Part shown: one piece after another, positions 8,121 to 18,887 of the stretch
Position numbering within the stretch: the first letter of the stretch is position 1
Layout: every line of letters begins with the position of its first letter
Program-made: the position numbers and the translations under genes
Assembly (NCBI RefSeq): GCF_001280515.1
Contig: NZ_LBIQ01000018.1
Span: 1-64,000 of the forward strand
Reading direction: 5' to 3'
Origin: Mangrovimonas sp. ST2L15
Lineage (GTDB): Bacteria; Bacteroidota; Bacteroidia; Flavobacteriales; Flavobacteriaceae
DNA length: 64,000 nt
The notes under the pieces: model-generated
Databases searched by the model: none
What the model saw: only the letters and a program-made list of their open reading frames with translations
What the model was told of the DNA's origin: nothing

Positions 8121-11100
8121 TTAAAACGTATCAAAAAATATTTAAAAATACTCGCAAAGATTGCAGGCATTATTGTACTGCTATTTATCATATTAGTTTT
8201 GATACTTTCTATTCCCGCCGTACAGACCGCTTTAGGAAATTATGCAACCAATAGACTTAATGAAGATTTCGGAACAGACATTCATATTGGTAAAGTAGGG
8301 CTTCAATTTAATGGTGACGTTGAATTAAAAGAGGTTTTAGTAAAAGATTATACGAAGGACACACTTTTTGGAGCAGACGAAATCAATACCTCCATTATTA
8401 ATTTCAAAAATGTAATGGATTCTAAATTGGCATTTGGGGACATTGATGTTTATGGCTTGGTGTTTAATTTAAAGACTTATCAAGGGGAAGTGGAAACCAA
8501 TCTCGACCGATTTGTAGCTCTTTTTGACGAGGATCCACCTAGTGAAGAACCTAGCCATTTTTTGATGTCTTCGAGCGATGTGAGTATTTATGATGGTGTT
8601 TTTAGGTTGATTGATGAGAATAAGGAAACTCCTGAAATATTGGAATTCACAAATATTGGAATCAATACAACCAACTTCTTAATTAACGGGAGTAATGTAA
8701 GCATGCGTATCAATCAACTTACTTGCGACGATAGCAGAGGTTTACATATAGACAATTTAATAAGTGATTTCACCTATACTCCTTCCAATATTTTACTTGA
8801 AAATTTGAGTATCAAAACAACTAATTCTGAGTTAGAAGGTGAAGTTAAATTCCTATATAACAGGGAAGATTTAGCTTATTTTACTGATAAAGTCCAAGTC
8901 GATGCTACATTTGAAAAAGCAGATATTGCTTTAAATGAACTTAATCACTTCTATAATGAGTTTGGAATCAATCAAAGAGCTAAACTGAGCGCCAAAATAT
9001 CAGGAACTTTAAATGATATGCAGGTTCGTGATTTAAGAGCTACAACTAGTTCAAGGAGTAAAATCTATGGGGATATAAATTTTAAAAATTTATTTAACGC
9101 CGCAGCTGACAATTTTTACATGAATGGTGACTTTACCAATTTAACTTCTAATTATAGAGATTTAAAGGCTCTTTTGCCTAATGTTCTGGGAGAAGCCATT
9201 CCATCGTCTTTTGATCGTCTTGGAGATTTTAGAATTGAAGGACAAACAGAAATTACTTCAACCATGGTCAAAGCTGATGTTGAGATTTTGACCGATTTAG
9301 GATTGATTGTTTCTGATTTAGAATTGCAAAAAATAAATGATATTGATAATGCATCCTATATAGGTAATGTGGTTTTTGATGAGTTTGATTTAGGTGTTTT
9401 TGTAGAAGATAGGTCCTTGGGAGTAACTTCATTTAATTTGGACATAGACGGAAAAGGATTTACTAGAGAGAATTTAAATACACACATCGATGGAGAAATT
9501 TTTAATCTTAATTATAATAATTACTCCTATAAAAAAGTTGCAGTTGCAGGAGACTTAACAAGTGACTTTTATAATGGATCTCTGGTTTCGCGTGACGAAA
9601 ATCTAAATCTGGAATTTAACGGTTTAATTAGTTTTCAGGAAAAATCTAATTCCTATGATTTTGTAGCTGATGTTCAATATGCAAATCTTAAGGCTCTTAA
9701 TTTTGCTAAAAATGATAGCATTTCCATATTTAAAGGATATATCGATATGCAAATGAATGGTTATGGGATCAATGATGCCGAAGGTGTTATTTATTTCTCA
9801 AACACGGTATATAAAAATGAAACTGATGAATATGTCTTTAATGATTTTGAAATCTCTTCAAGGTTCAATGGAAAAGAGCGTGTCATTACTGTTAACTCGC
9901 CAGATATTATTCAAGGAAAATTAAGTGGTGTTTTTGTTTTTGAAGAGATTCCCAAGCTTTTCAAAAATGCTATAGGAAGTAATTATTCAAATTTTAAACC
10001 CTACAAGGTTAAGCCTAATCAGCATATTGATTTTAACTTTAATATTTATAACAAGATTATTGAAGTTTTTATACCTGATTTAAATCTAGGGAAGGATACC
10101 TTTATAAAGGGGCGTGTTGAAAGCAATCAGGAGGAGTTTCAATTAGTTTTCAAATCTCCCGAAATTAAGTTGTTTGACTATTTTGCCGAAGGTTTGGAAC
10201 TGCAGTTGGACAACAAAAATCCAATCTATAACGCTTATATTGAGGTAGATAGCTTAAACACAAAATATTATAATTTATCTGAGTTTAGTTTGATAAATAA
10301 AACATTTCGAGATACTCTGCATATACGAACAGAGTTCAAGGGTGGGCAAAACAACAAGGATGAATATAACATAAACTTCTACCATACAATTAATGAAGAG
10401 AACCGTTCAGTAATAGGTTTTAAACATTCTGATGTTACTTTTAGAAACAATAAGTGGATCATCAATAAGGAAAATAATAATTTAAATAGGTTTGAGTTTG
10501 ATCACGATTTTAAAGAGTTTCAAGTGGATCGTTTAAAAATGGTTCATGAAGAAGAGGAGATCATGCTAACAGGGAGCTCAAAAGATTCTACATTTAAGGA
10601 TATTCAGCTGCATTTTAAAGATGTTTATTTAAGTCATATAACACCAGAAGTTGAAGATCTTTCCTTAGAAGGAAAAGTAAATGGTAGCTTGGATATTGAT
10701 CAAATAAAGGGAAAATACTTGCCTTCTTCTTCGATAACTGTAGATGATTTGGTGGTTAATGAAATGTTTTTAGGTGCTTTTAACGCCAACATTGTTGGTA
10801 ATGAAGATCTAAGTAAATACAACGTGCATGTAACCATAAAAGATGATATTAAAAAAACTTTTGAAATAATAGGGGTCATTAATTCAGATCAGAGGGATAC
10901 CTCCATGGAGTTGGATCTGATATTTAATAAGTTTAAACTAGACTTATTAAATCCATTTTTAGATGATGTCATCAATAATATAAGGGGAGAAGTAACGGGT
11001 ACAGCTATAGCCCGTGGAAGTTTAAGTGATCCTGATTTCTTTGGAGATTTAATTCTTAATAAAGGAGGAATGAATATCGTTGAATTGAACACCGATTTTC

Positions 11101-12569
11101 AATTTGCAGATCAATCTGAAGTGACGCTGGCCAAACAGAGTTTTATGTTTAATTCATTGGATGTTACAGATTCTGTTTATCAAACCAAGGGCAAGATAGA
11201 TGGTTCCATTTCTCATTCCAATTTTTCGGACTGGAGACTAGATTTGGCTATTTCAAGTGACAATTTATTGGTTCTTAATACAGAAGCGAAAGAAGATGCA
11301 CTCTATTATGGAACGGCTTTTATCGATGGATCTGCAACCATTAAAGGGCCTGCTGATGAATTAGTTATTGATGTCATTGCAGAAACCAATCCTGGAACCG
11401 TATTTGTCATTCCTTTAAGTGAAACTGAAACAATTGGTGACAATTCCTATATTCACTTTTTATCTCCAGAAGAAAAGGCGGCCAAATTGAAGGGGGAAGA
11501 ATTTATAGCTAGGGATGTAAAAGGATTGGAACTGGATTTTGATTTGGATATTACTCGAGATGCCGAAATTGAAATAGTGATTGATCCTGTTTCCAAAAGT
11601 ACCATTAGAGGTAGAGGTGAAGGAGCCCTTTTGATTGATATCAATACCAACGGAAAGTTTAATATGTATGGAGATTTTGTAGTGATTGATGGGGTATATA
11701 ACTTTAGATACGGTGGTGTGGTTCAAAAAACATTTAATGTATTGGAAGGGAATTTAATATGGGAAGGAGATCCTTTAGACGCAAGAGTAGATATCAAAGC
11801 CTTGTACAAAACTAGAGCCAATCCTTCACCTCTATTAGATAATCCTATTAATAGAAGTATCGATGTCAATCTAGTCACAGCCTTATCAGGTAAATTAGAA
11901 CGTCCAAATATCAATTTTGATTTCCAATTTCCAAATGTAAATTCTACCGTTAAATCAGAGTTGAATTATAGACTGGAAGCTAAAGAGGAAAGGGATAACC
12001 AAGCTTTATTTTTATTGGCAACAGGGTCTTTCTCTAGTAGAGGAGCTAACGTTAATTTCACTGGTACATTTGCAGAACGGCTTAATGGTATTGTTAATAA
12101 TATATTATCAAGTGATGGTGGTAAATTAAATGTAGGTGTTAATTATGAAGCGGGCCAAGTTACTCCAGAATATCAATCGGATGATAGGGTAGGGTTAACA
12201 CTTCAAACCAATATTAGTGACCGCATTGTTCTTAATAGTAAAGTGGGGGTGCCGGTAGGTGGAGCGGAACAATCTGTTATCGCTGGTGATGTACAAATTG
12301 ATTTTTTACTTAATGAAGAAGGAACTCTAACAGCTACAGTATTTAATAGAGAAAACAGTATTCGTAATTTAGGTGAAGAAATAGGTTATACACAAGGACT
12401 GGGAATTACCTACAGTGTCGATTTTGATACATTTAGGGAATTGCTTCAAAAAATCTTCACTGGCAAAGTAAAAACTCCAAAAGTTGAAGAGGAGAAAAAA
12501 GAGGAAGAAATTCAAGATAATGAAGTACTTCCTGACTACATGGGATTCAAAAAAGACAACGACGAATAA
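8121..12569 (+). CDS. tamB: Translocation/assembly module protein TamB
   Basis: A giant periplasm-spanning protein of about 1480 residues. An N-terminal membrane anchor (8130-8210) is followed by a long beta-taco repeat region and a C-terminal TamB/DUF490 domain (about the last 400 residues, with FNMYGDFVVIDGVYNFRYGG and IDVNLVTALSGKLERPNI). It probably bridges inner and outer membranes in lipid transport or outer-membrane protein assembly. The start is odd: no ATG, GTG or TTG occurs between the in-frame stop at 8070 and the TTG at 8199, and that TTG lies inside the membrane helix. The coding pattern (K-R-I-K-K-Y-L-K) begins near a TTA at 8121, used here as the approximate start. The tail is acidic and lysine-rich (EEEKKEEEIQDNE). 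Confidence 0.88.
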   Translation, partial: LKRIKKYLKILAKIAGIIVLLFIILVLILSIPAVQTALGNYATNRLNEDFGTDIHIGKVGLQFNGDVELKEVLVKDYTKDTLFGADEINTSIINFKNVMDSKLAFGDIDVYGLVFNLKTYQGEVETNLDRFVALFDEDPPSEEPSHFLMSSSDVSIYDGVFRLIDENKETPEILEFTNIGINTTNFLINGSNVSMRINQLTCDDSRGLHIDNLISDFTYTPSNILLENLSIKTTNSELEGEVKFLYNREDLAYFTDKVQVDATFEKADIALNELNHFYNEFGINQRAKLSAKISGTLNDMQVRDLRATTSSRSKIYGDINFKNLFNAAADNFYMNGDFTNLTSNYRDLKALLPNVLGEAIPSSFDRLGDFRIEGQTEITSTMVKADVEILTDLGLIVSDLELQKINDIDNASYIGNVVFDEFDLGVFVEDRSLGVTSFNLDIDGKGFTRENLNTHIDGEIFNLNYNNYSYKKVAVAGDLTSDFYNGSLVSRDENLNLEFNGLISFQEKSNSYDFVADVQYANLKALNFAKNDSISIFKGYIDMQMNGYGINDAEGVIYFSNTVYKNETDEYVFNDFEISSRFNGKERVITVNSPDIIQGKLSGVFVFEEIPKLFKNAIGSNYSNFKPYKVKPNQHIDFNFNIYNKIIEVFIPDLNLGKDTFIKGRVESNQEEFQLVFKSPEIKLFDYFAEGLELQLDNKNPIYNAYIEVDSLNTKYYNLSEFSLINKTFRDTLHIRTEFKGGQNNKDEYNINFYHTINEENRSVIGFKHSDVTFRNNKWIINKENNNLNRFEFDHDFKEFQVDRLKMVHEEEEIMLTGSSKDSTFKDIQLHFKDVYLSHITPEVEDLSLEGKVNGSLDIDQIKGKYLPSSSITVDDLVVNEMFLGAFNANIVGNEDLSKYNVHVTIKDDIKKTFEIIGVINSDQRDTSMELDLIFNKFKLDLLNPFLDDVINNIRGEVTGTAIARGSLSDPDFFGDLILNKGGMNIVELNTDFQFADQSEVTLAKQSFMFNSLDVTDSVYQTKGKIDGSISHSNFSDWRLDLAISSDNLLVLNTEAKEDALYYGTAFIDGSATIKGPADELVIDVIAETNPGTVFVIPLSETETIGDNSYIHFLSPEEKAAKLKGEEFIARDVKGLELDFDLDITRDAEIEIVIDPVSKSTIRGRGEGALLIDINTNGKFNMYGDFVVIDGVYNFRYGGVVQKTFNVLEGNLIWEGDPLDARVDIKALYKTRANPSPLLDNPINRSIDVNLVTALSGKLERPNINFDFQFPNVNSTVKSELNYRLEAKEERDNQALFLLATGSFSSRGANVNFTGTFAERLNGIVNNILSSDGGKLNVGVNYEAGQVTPEYQSDDRVGLTLQTNISDRIVLNSKVGVPVGGAEQSVIAGDVQIDFLLNEEGTLTATVFNRENSIRNLGEEIGYTQGLGITYSVDFDTFRELLQKIFTGKVKTPKVEEEKKEEEIQDNEVLPDYMGFKKDNDE

Positions 12570-12724
12570 TACCCCAATTTTGTTTTTTTGATCAATTTTT
12601 ATAACAATTTCTAAAAAATTATTAACGAAAACGATTGAATTCAAAGAATGCTCTAAATAAATGATAAAGAGCATGTTTTAATTCCATTTTGTTTAGTAGT
12701 TTTACTCTCCGAAAGATAAAAATC

Positions 12725-13711
12725 ATGTCAAAAAGCATAAAAAAAATTGGTGTTTTCACCTCTGGAGGAGATTCTCCAGGAATGAATGCCGCTATCAGGT
12801 CGGTAGTAAGAACCTGTGCCTACCATCAGATTGAAAGTGTAGGAATTTATCGAGGGTATCAGGGGATGATTGAGGGTGATTTTAAACCCATGAATGCTAG
12901 AAGTGTAAAAGATATCATCAATAAAGGAGGAACGATTTTAAAGTCAGCAAGATCCGATGAATTTCGTACTCCAGAAGGTCGAAAAAAGGCCTATGAACAA
13001 CTTAAAAAAGAGAATATCGATGCCTTAGTGGCTATCGGAGGAGATGGAACTTTTACTGGGTCATTAATTTTCAATAGTGAATACAATTTTCCAGTAATTG
13101 GAATTCCGGGAACCATTGATAATGATATTTTCGGAACTTCACACACCTTGGGATACGATACCGCTTTAAATACAGTGGTTGAGGCAATTGACAAAATTAG
13201 AGATACCGCTAGTTCTCACAACCGTTTATTCTTTATTGAAGTTATGGGACGTGATGCTGGTCATATTGCCTTAAATGTGGGAGTAGGTGCTGGAGCAGAA
13301 GAAATATTGATTCCTGAGGAAGATTTAGGATTAGATAGACTTTTGGAATCTCTTAGAAGAAGTAGACGTACGGGAAAAACTTCTAGTATTGTAATCGTAG
13401 CTGAAGGAGATAAAATAGGTAAGAGTGTCTTTGAACTAAGAGATTATGTAGAAGAAAATCTTACCGAATATGAGGTGCGTGTCTCTGTTTTAGGCCACAT
13501 GCAGCGTGGTGGTTCACCGTCTTGTTTTGACCGTGTACTAGCAAGTAGAATGGGAGTAAAAGCAGTAGAGAGCCTATTGGAAGGAAAAAGCAATTTCATG
13601 GTTGGTCTTAATGATGATAAAATGTCATTGACTCCATTAGATCAAGCCATAAAAGGACAATCAAAAATAAACTTAGAACTGTTACGTGTGTCAGATATCA
13701 TGACCACATAA
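12725..13711 (+). CDS. pfkA: ATP-dependent 6-phosphofructokinase
   Basis: A 328-residue cytosolic glycolytic enzyme that converts fructose-6-phosphate and ATP to fructose-1,6-bisphosphate. Readable motifs are FTSGGDSPGMNAAIRS (ATP loop), AIGGDGTFTG, the catalytic IPGTIDNDIFGT, VEVMGRDAGHIA-like FIEVMGRDAGHIAL, and LGHMQRGGSPSCFDR. The start at 12725 is chosen because it opens directly on the conserved N-terminus; an upstream start at 12689 would add unconserved residues. gapA follows after 16 bases, so the two glycolytic genes form an operon. Confidence 0.97.
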   Translation: MSKSIKKIGVFTSGGDSPGMNAAIRSVVRTCAYHQIESVGIYRGYQGMIEGDFKPMNARSVKDIINKGGTILKSARSDEFRTPEGRKKAYEQLKKENIDALVAIGGDGTFTGSLIFNSEYNFPVIGIPGTIDNDIFGTSHTLGYDTALNTVVEAIDKIRDTASSHNRLFFIEVMGRDAGHIALNVGVGAGAEEILIPEEDLGLDRLLESLRRSRRTGKTSSIVIVAEGDKIGKSVFELRDYVEENLTEYEVRVSVLGHMQRGGSPSCFDRVLASRMGVKAVESLLEGKSNFMVGLNDDKMSLTPLDQAIKGQSKINLELLRVSDIMTT

Positions 13712-13718
13712 AATTTAA

Positions 13719-14729
<1,011 letters not shown>

Positions 14730-14752
14730 TTTAATTTATATACGAATTAAGG

Positions 14753-14797
14753 CCGCAGTAACATTTGGGCGACTGAACTTCTTACTGCGGTTTTTTT
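14753..14797 (+). terminator. Terminator after gapA
   Basis: A perfect 9-bp stem CCGCAGTAA / TTACTGCGG (14753-14761 with 14782-14790) encloses a 20-base loop and is followed by TTTTTTTG. It closes the pfkA-gapA unit. The T-run ends about 17 bases before the next start codon. Confidence 0.85.
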
Positions 14798-14813
14798 GTA
14801 TCTTTATATAATT

Positions 14814-15683
14814 ATGATTTTAATAGTTGATAGCGGTTCCACTAAGTGCGATTGGATGCCAGTTGACCTTAATGGAAACCAAATTTCCGAGAAAATCAGG
14901 ACTAAAGGTTTAAATCCTGCCATTCTTGAACAAGATCAGCTTCGTGAACGAATTTTGGAGAGCGAAGAGCTGATGGCGTTTAGAGATAAAGCAACCCATT
15001 TATATTTTTATGGTGCAGGTTGTGGTACAGAGAAACCTAAGCAAGCGCTTAGAGAAGTTCTGAATGAAATTTTTCTTTCTACTCATGTAGAAATTGAAGA
15101 GGATACAATGGCAGCGGTTCGATCTACCATTAATCATGATGACGAAGCCGCAGTGGTTTGCATTATGGGTACGGGATCTAATTGTAGCTATTATGATGGA
15201 ACTAAACTACATCAAAGAGTAAAGTCCTTAGGGTATAGCTTAATGGATGAAGCAAGTGGAAATTACTATGGTAAAGAGCTGATTAAGGACTATTACTATA
15301 ACCACATGCCATCAAACTTAAGTGTGGCCTTTGAGCACAAGTATAATTTGGAAGCAGATCACATTAAGTACAATTTATACAAACAACCCAATCCTAACGC
15401 CTATTTGGCCGGTTTTGCTGAATTCATGATTTTGAATAAAGAATCAGAATACATGAAGGAGCTTATTAAAAGAGGATTTAGATCTTTTGCAAGAAACATG
15501 ATTATGCAATTCAAGGAGGAGCTTAAAACGGCACCAGTTCATTTTGCAGGATCCATTGCTTTTTTTGCTAAGGATGAGATTATAGAAGTCGCTGAAGAAA
15601 TGGGCTTTAAACCAGGAAATTTTATTAGAAGACCAATTGAAGGTTTAGTAGAGTATCACGTAAGAAGTCTAAAGCACGCTTAA
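14814..15683 (+). CDS. BadF/BadG/N-acetylglucosamine-kinase-type ATPase
   Basis: A 289-residue ASKHA-fold sugar kinase. The phosphate-1 loop is MILIVDSGSTKCDWM at the N-terminus, and VCIMGTGSNCSYYDG and SLGYSLMDEASGNYYG match the second phosphate and adenosine-binding regions of eukaryotic-type N-acetylglucosamine kinases. A later HFAGSIAFFAKDEI is also conserved. The most likely reaction is phosphorylation of an amino sugar, for example recycled cell-wall GlcNAc, but the substrate is not proven. I chose the ATG at 14814, which opens directly on the nucleotide-binding strand. Confidence 0.85.
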   Translation: MILIVDSGSTKCDWMPVDLNGNQISEKIRTKGLNPAILEQDQLRERILESEELMAFRDKATHLYFYGAGCGTEKPKQALREVLNEIFLSTHVEIEEDTMAAVRSTINHDDEAAVVCIMGTGSNCSYYDGTKLHQRVKSLGYSLMDEASGNYYGKELIKDYYYNHMPSNLSVAFEHKYNLEADHIKYNLYKQPNPNAYLAGFAEFMILNKESEYMKELIKRGFRSFARNMIMQFKEELKTAPVHFAGSIAFFAKDEIIEVAEEMGFKPGNFIRRPIEGLVEYHVRSLKHA

Positions 15684-15688
15684 TATAA

Positions 15689-15718
15689 AAAGCCTTGAGA
15701 AATCAAGGCTTTATTTTT
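15689..15718. terminator. Bidirectional terminator
   Basis: AAAGCCTTGA / TCAAGGCTTT stem (15689-15698 with 15703-15712), GAAA loop, followed by ATTTTT on the plus side and TTTTATATT on the minus side. It separates convergent genes and overlaps the last bases of guaC by two. Confidence 0.85.
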
Positions 15719-16754
15719 AGGTGTAAATTTGATTTTCCTGCTCAGAAACCCTTATAAAGGTTGTTCGTTTAGTAAGCTCTTTTAATCGTTGTGCACCAAC
15801 ATAAGTACAGGTGCTTCTTAACCCACCTAAAATATCTTGCAAGGTGTTTTCTACCTCTCCACGATAAGGAACTTCTACAGTTTTTCCTTCACTTGCCCGA
15901 TATTCGGCTACACCACCAACATGTTTTTCCATGGCAGTTGAAGAACTCATACCATAGAATTGTTTAAAAACTTTCCCATCCTTTTGAATAATTTCTCCGC
16001 CACTTTCATCATGTCCAGCCAGCATACCTCCAAGCATGACAAAATCAGCACCGGCACCAAATGCTTTTGCTACGTCCCCAGGAGACGTGCATCCACCATC
16101 ACTTATAATTTGTCCTCCCAAACCATGGGCGGCATCAGCGCATTCTATGATAGCTGATAATTGCGGATATCCTACACCTGTTTTTACACGTGTCGTACAA
16201 ACAGATCCTGGTCCAATTCCTACTTTTACCAAATCTGCGCCAGAGAGTAATAATTCTTCAACCATTTCGCCTGTAACGACATTGCCAGCTATAATGACCT
16301 TATCGGGGTAATGTTCTCGTGTTTTTTTGACAAACTCCACAAAATGCTCAGAATAACCATTAGCCACATCAATACAGATAAACCTTAACTCAGGAAGTGT
16401 ATGAAATAATTTCTTTAGTTTGTCAGAATCCATAGGACCTGTTCCTGTGCTGACAGCGATATGGTCGTAGATAGTAGTATGAGAAGTTTGAATGAAAGAC
16501 TGCCATTGCTCTAAAGAATAATGTTTATGAATAGCGGTGAACAAATTTTTCTTGGCCAAGGCTTGCGCCATTTCAAAGGTGCCAACAGTATCCATATTGG
16601 CTCCCATAATGGGTATACCTTTCCATTTATATCCACTGTTTAAAAATGTGAATTCTCTTTCTAAATCTACTTCAGACCGACTTTTCAATGTAGATCTTTT
16701 AGGGCGAAACATGACATCTTTGAATCCCAACTTAATTTCATATTCAATACGCAT
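15717..16754 (-). CDS. guaC: GMP reductase
   Basis: A 345-residue TIM-barrel enzyme that reductively deaminates GMP to IMP with NADPH. The N-terminal [16 protein letters not shown] and [11 protein letters not shown] match the family. The catalytic cysteine loop is [14 protein letters not shown], followed by [27 protein letters not shown] and [13 protein letters not shown]. It lacks the CBS insertion of IMP dehydrogenase, and its length matches GMP reductases. Its stop overlaps the bidirectional terminator shared with the upstream convergent kinase gene. Confidence 0.93.
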   Translation of the reverse strand: MRIEYEIKLGFKDVMFRPKRSTLKSRSEVDLEREFTFLNSGYKWKGIPIMGANMDTVGTFEMAQALAKKNLFTAIHKHYSLEQWQSFIQTSHTTIYDHIAVSTGTGPMDSDKLKKLFHTLPELRFICIDVANGYSEHFVEFVKKTREHYPDKVIIAGNVVTGEMVEELLLSGADLVKVGIGPGSVCTTRVKTGVGYPQLSAIIECADAAHGLGGQIISDGGCTSPGDVAKAFGAGADFVMLGGMLAGHDESGGEIIQKDGKVFKQFYGMSSSTAMEKHVGGVAEYRASEGKTVEVPYRGEVENTLQDILGGLRSTCTYVGAQRLKELTKRTTFIRVSEQENQIYT

Positions 16755-16875
16755 ATCTTCATAGGTTTAAAGTACCTTTAAAAATACGAGTTATCGACCT
16801 CAAATGTTCGGTCTATATAAAAAATTAAAGATTTTTTATCAACAATAAAGCTGATAAATAATGGCGTAGAAAATG

Positions 16876-18087
16876 TTATTCGGTTTTGATGGAAAAGATA
16901 AAGGACGTTCCTTGACCCAATTGGGATTTAACCCTTATTTTACCACCCAAACTATTCACTAATTTCTTTACCGTTGAGAGTCCAATACCATGGCCTTTGT
17001 TGCCAAATCGGTCGACATGCTCTAAGGTTGAGAATAACTCAAAAATTTGTTTCTTTTTTTCCTTAGGGATACCCATTCCATTATCTGTTACACTAATAAT
17101 CACATGAGAATCCTGTCGTTCCTGATCTATAATAATTTCTGGGTCGTCCTTATCATTGTATTTCAAGCTATTGGTCAAAAGGTTTATGAGAATTTGCTCC
17201 AAAGCAGCCTTATTTGTATGTAGTTCAATGTCTTCTTTGGGAATTTCAATACTGCAATTGATCTTAATATTTAAAATATCAATGACCTCTTCAATAAGTT
17301 GGTTTAAGGAGAAGGTCTCTGAAGGGAAAGTACTTTCAAAAGTATTACTTTCGTAATAACCCAATAAGTTGTTGATATAATCACTCAAAGAAAGGGAAGA
17401 AGATTTTAAGTTGTCTAAATAACTTACTCCCTGATTATCCAATTGAGATTTGTATTTTGATTTTATGATGTCTGAGGTAACAATCATATTAGCCAAAGGC
17501 ATTTTCATATCATGAGCTACCTGGCCAGCAAAATCTTTAAGTTGCTTGTTTTTCTCTGACAGTTTTTTTCTGGTTCGCTTTAATCTTTTATTGTATCTGT
17601 TTAATTCAATAAGTTTAACCGTTTGTTTGGCCAATAGCATCAAAACATCTTTTTGTTCCTTGCTAATTCTATTGGGTTTGCTATCTACCACACAGAGCGT
17701 ACCTATTCGGTAATTATTTTTATCAATTAAACTTACTCCTGCATAAAAGATAACAGGGTTGGTTCCAGTTTGTGTAAATGGATTATTCAAGAATCGTGGA
17801 TCGATGGTAGCGTCTTCAACAATAAAAATGTCCTCTGGATCTCCAATGGCGTGATTGCAAAATGAAAATTCCTTTTGCGTACTGCAGATATTCATTCCTT
17901 TTGCGGATTTTATCCATACATCATTCTCATCGACAATGGAAATTAATGAAATGGGTAAATTGGTGGCAGCAATGGCCAAGTCTGTGATATTATTGAAATC
18001 AGAGCTATTTTGGCTTCTACTTAATTGATAACTTTTAACGGCTTTCAGACGTTTTTTTTCATCAAAATTAACGATTGAGGTTTGCAT
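16876..18087 (-). CDS. GAF-domain sensor histidine kinase
   Basis: A 403-residue soluble kinase with no membrane segment. A GAF domain (about 25-160, with GTLCVVDSKP) is followed by a coiled coil (163-185) and a HisKA dimerisation domain with phospho-acceptor H192 in QVAHDMKMPLAN. The HATPase domain has the N box EQILINLLTNSLKYND, G1 VTDNGMGIP and G2 GHGIGLSTVKKLVNSLGG. No response regulator lies next to it, so it is an orphan kinase here. The GAF cysteines and histidine (CSTQKEFSFCNH) are typical of GAF domains of this class and do not prove a ligand. Confidence 0.92.
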   Translation of the reverse strand: MQTSIVNFDEKKRLKAVKSYQLSRSQNSSDFNNITDLAIAATNLPISLISIVDENDVWIKSAKGMNICSTQKEFSFCNHAIGDPEDIFIVEDATIDPRFLNNPFTQTGTNPVIFYAGVSLIDKNNYRIGTLCVVDSKPNRISKEQKDVLMLLAKQTVKLIELNRYNKRLKRTRKKLSEKNKQLKDFAGQVAHDMKMPLANMIVTSDIIKSKYKSQLDNQGVSYLDNLKSSSLSLSDYINNLLGYYESNTFESTFPSETFSLNQLIEEVIDILNIKINCSIEIPKEDIELHTNKAALEQILINLLTNSLKYNDKDDPEIIIDQERQDSHVIISVTDNGMGIPKEKKKQIFELFSTLEHVDRFGNKGHGIGLSTVKKLVNSLGGKIRVKSQLGQGTSFIFSIKTE

Positions 18088-18158
18088 GGATTTTTTTAAG
18101 GGATCTAATTTTCTAAGATAGTGATTATAAAGTAATAAACACTATAAACCGTGGAAAA

Positions 18159-18821
18159 TTAAGAAATTATATTTCCATCCACCATTGTCAATTTTCTGTC
18201 GGCCATATCAGCCAATTCTTCATTGTGGGTCACGATTACAAAAGTTTGTCCGAATTCATCTCGAAGTTTAAAAAATAAATTGTGAAGATTTTCTGCAGAT
18301 TCACTATCCAAATTACCCGAAGGTTCGTCAGCAAAAATAAGCCCAGGATTGTTGATTAAAGCCCTGGCAACCGCAACACGTTGTTGTTCTCCTCCAGATA
18401 ATTCGTTTGGTTTATGGTCGTATCTGTGTTGTAAGCCTAAGAAGGATAATAATTCTTTAGCTCTTTTTTCAGCTTCTTCCTTCTTTGTTTTTTTAATAAA
18501 AGCTGGAATACAGACATTTTCAAGCGCTGTAAACTCTGGCAATAATTGATGAAACTGAAAAATAAAACCTATATGTTCGTTTCTAAATCGCGCCAAAGCT
18601 CTTTCTTTCATTAAATGGACATTTTCTCCATTGATGATCAATTCGTAAGGATCTTTAGACGAACCTTTATCTAAAGTCCCCAAAATTTGGAGCAAAGTAG
18701 TTTTTCCAGCCCCAGAAGCACCCACTATAGAAACAATAGATCCTTTATCAATATGTAGATCAACTCCCTTTAAAACATGTAATCCATCAAAATATTTATG
18801 GATATTTTTTGCCTGAATCAT
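18159..18821 (-). CDS. lolD: ABC transporter ATP-binding protein, LolD type
   Basis: A 220-residue ATPase of the LolD/MacB group, which drives extraction of lipoproteins from the inner membrane. Walker A is [12 protein letters not shown], the Q-loop region is [18 protein letters not shown], the signature is [17 protein letters not shown], Walker B is [12 protein letters not shown] and the H-loop is VIVTHNE. The [10 protein letters not shown] and [10 protein letters not shown] patterns favour LolD over amino-acid or phosphate importers. No permease gene is adjacent. LolD-family transport is the best call, but a MacB-like or FtsE-like role cannot be excluded. Confidence 0.82.
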   Translation of the reverse strand: MIQAKNIHKYFDGLHVLKGVDLHIDKGSIVSIVGASGAGKTTLLQILGTLDKGSSKDPYELIINGENVHLMKERALARFRNEHIGFIFQFHQLLPEFTALENVCIPAFIKKTKKEEAEKRAKELLSFLGLQHRYDHKPNELSGGEQQRVAVARALINNPGLIFADEPSGNLDSESAENLHNLFFKLRDEFGQTFVIVTHNEELADMADRKLTMVDGNIIS

Positions 18822-18887
18822 ATTACTTTTAGTATGTGTGTGAAAATACCATTTTATGTTGATTTGGTAGTCAACTTTACTGAAATT

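Noticed and set aside
16755-16875. Hairpin GACC...GGTC and AT-rich palindrome upstream of guaC as a purine riboswitch
   Set aside because: The conserved core bases of purine riboswitches and a three-way junction are not present.
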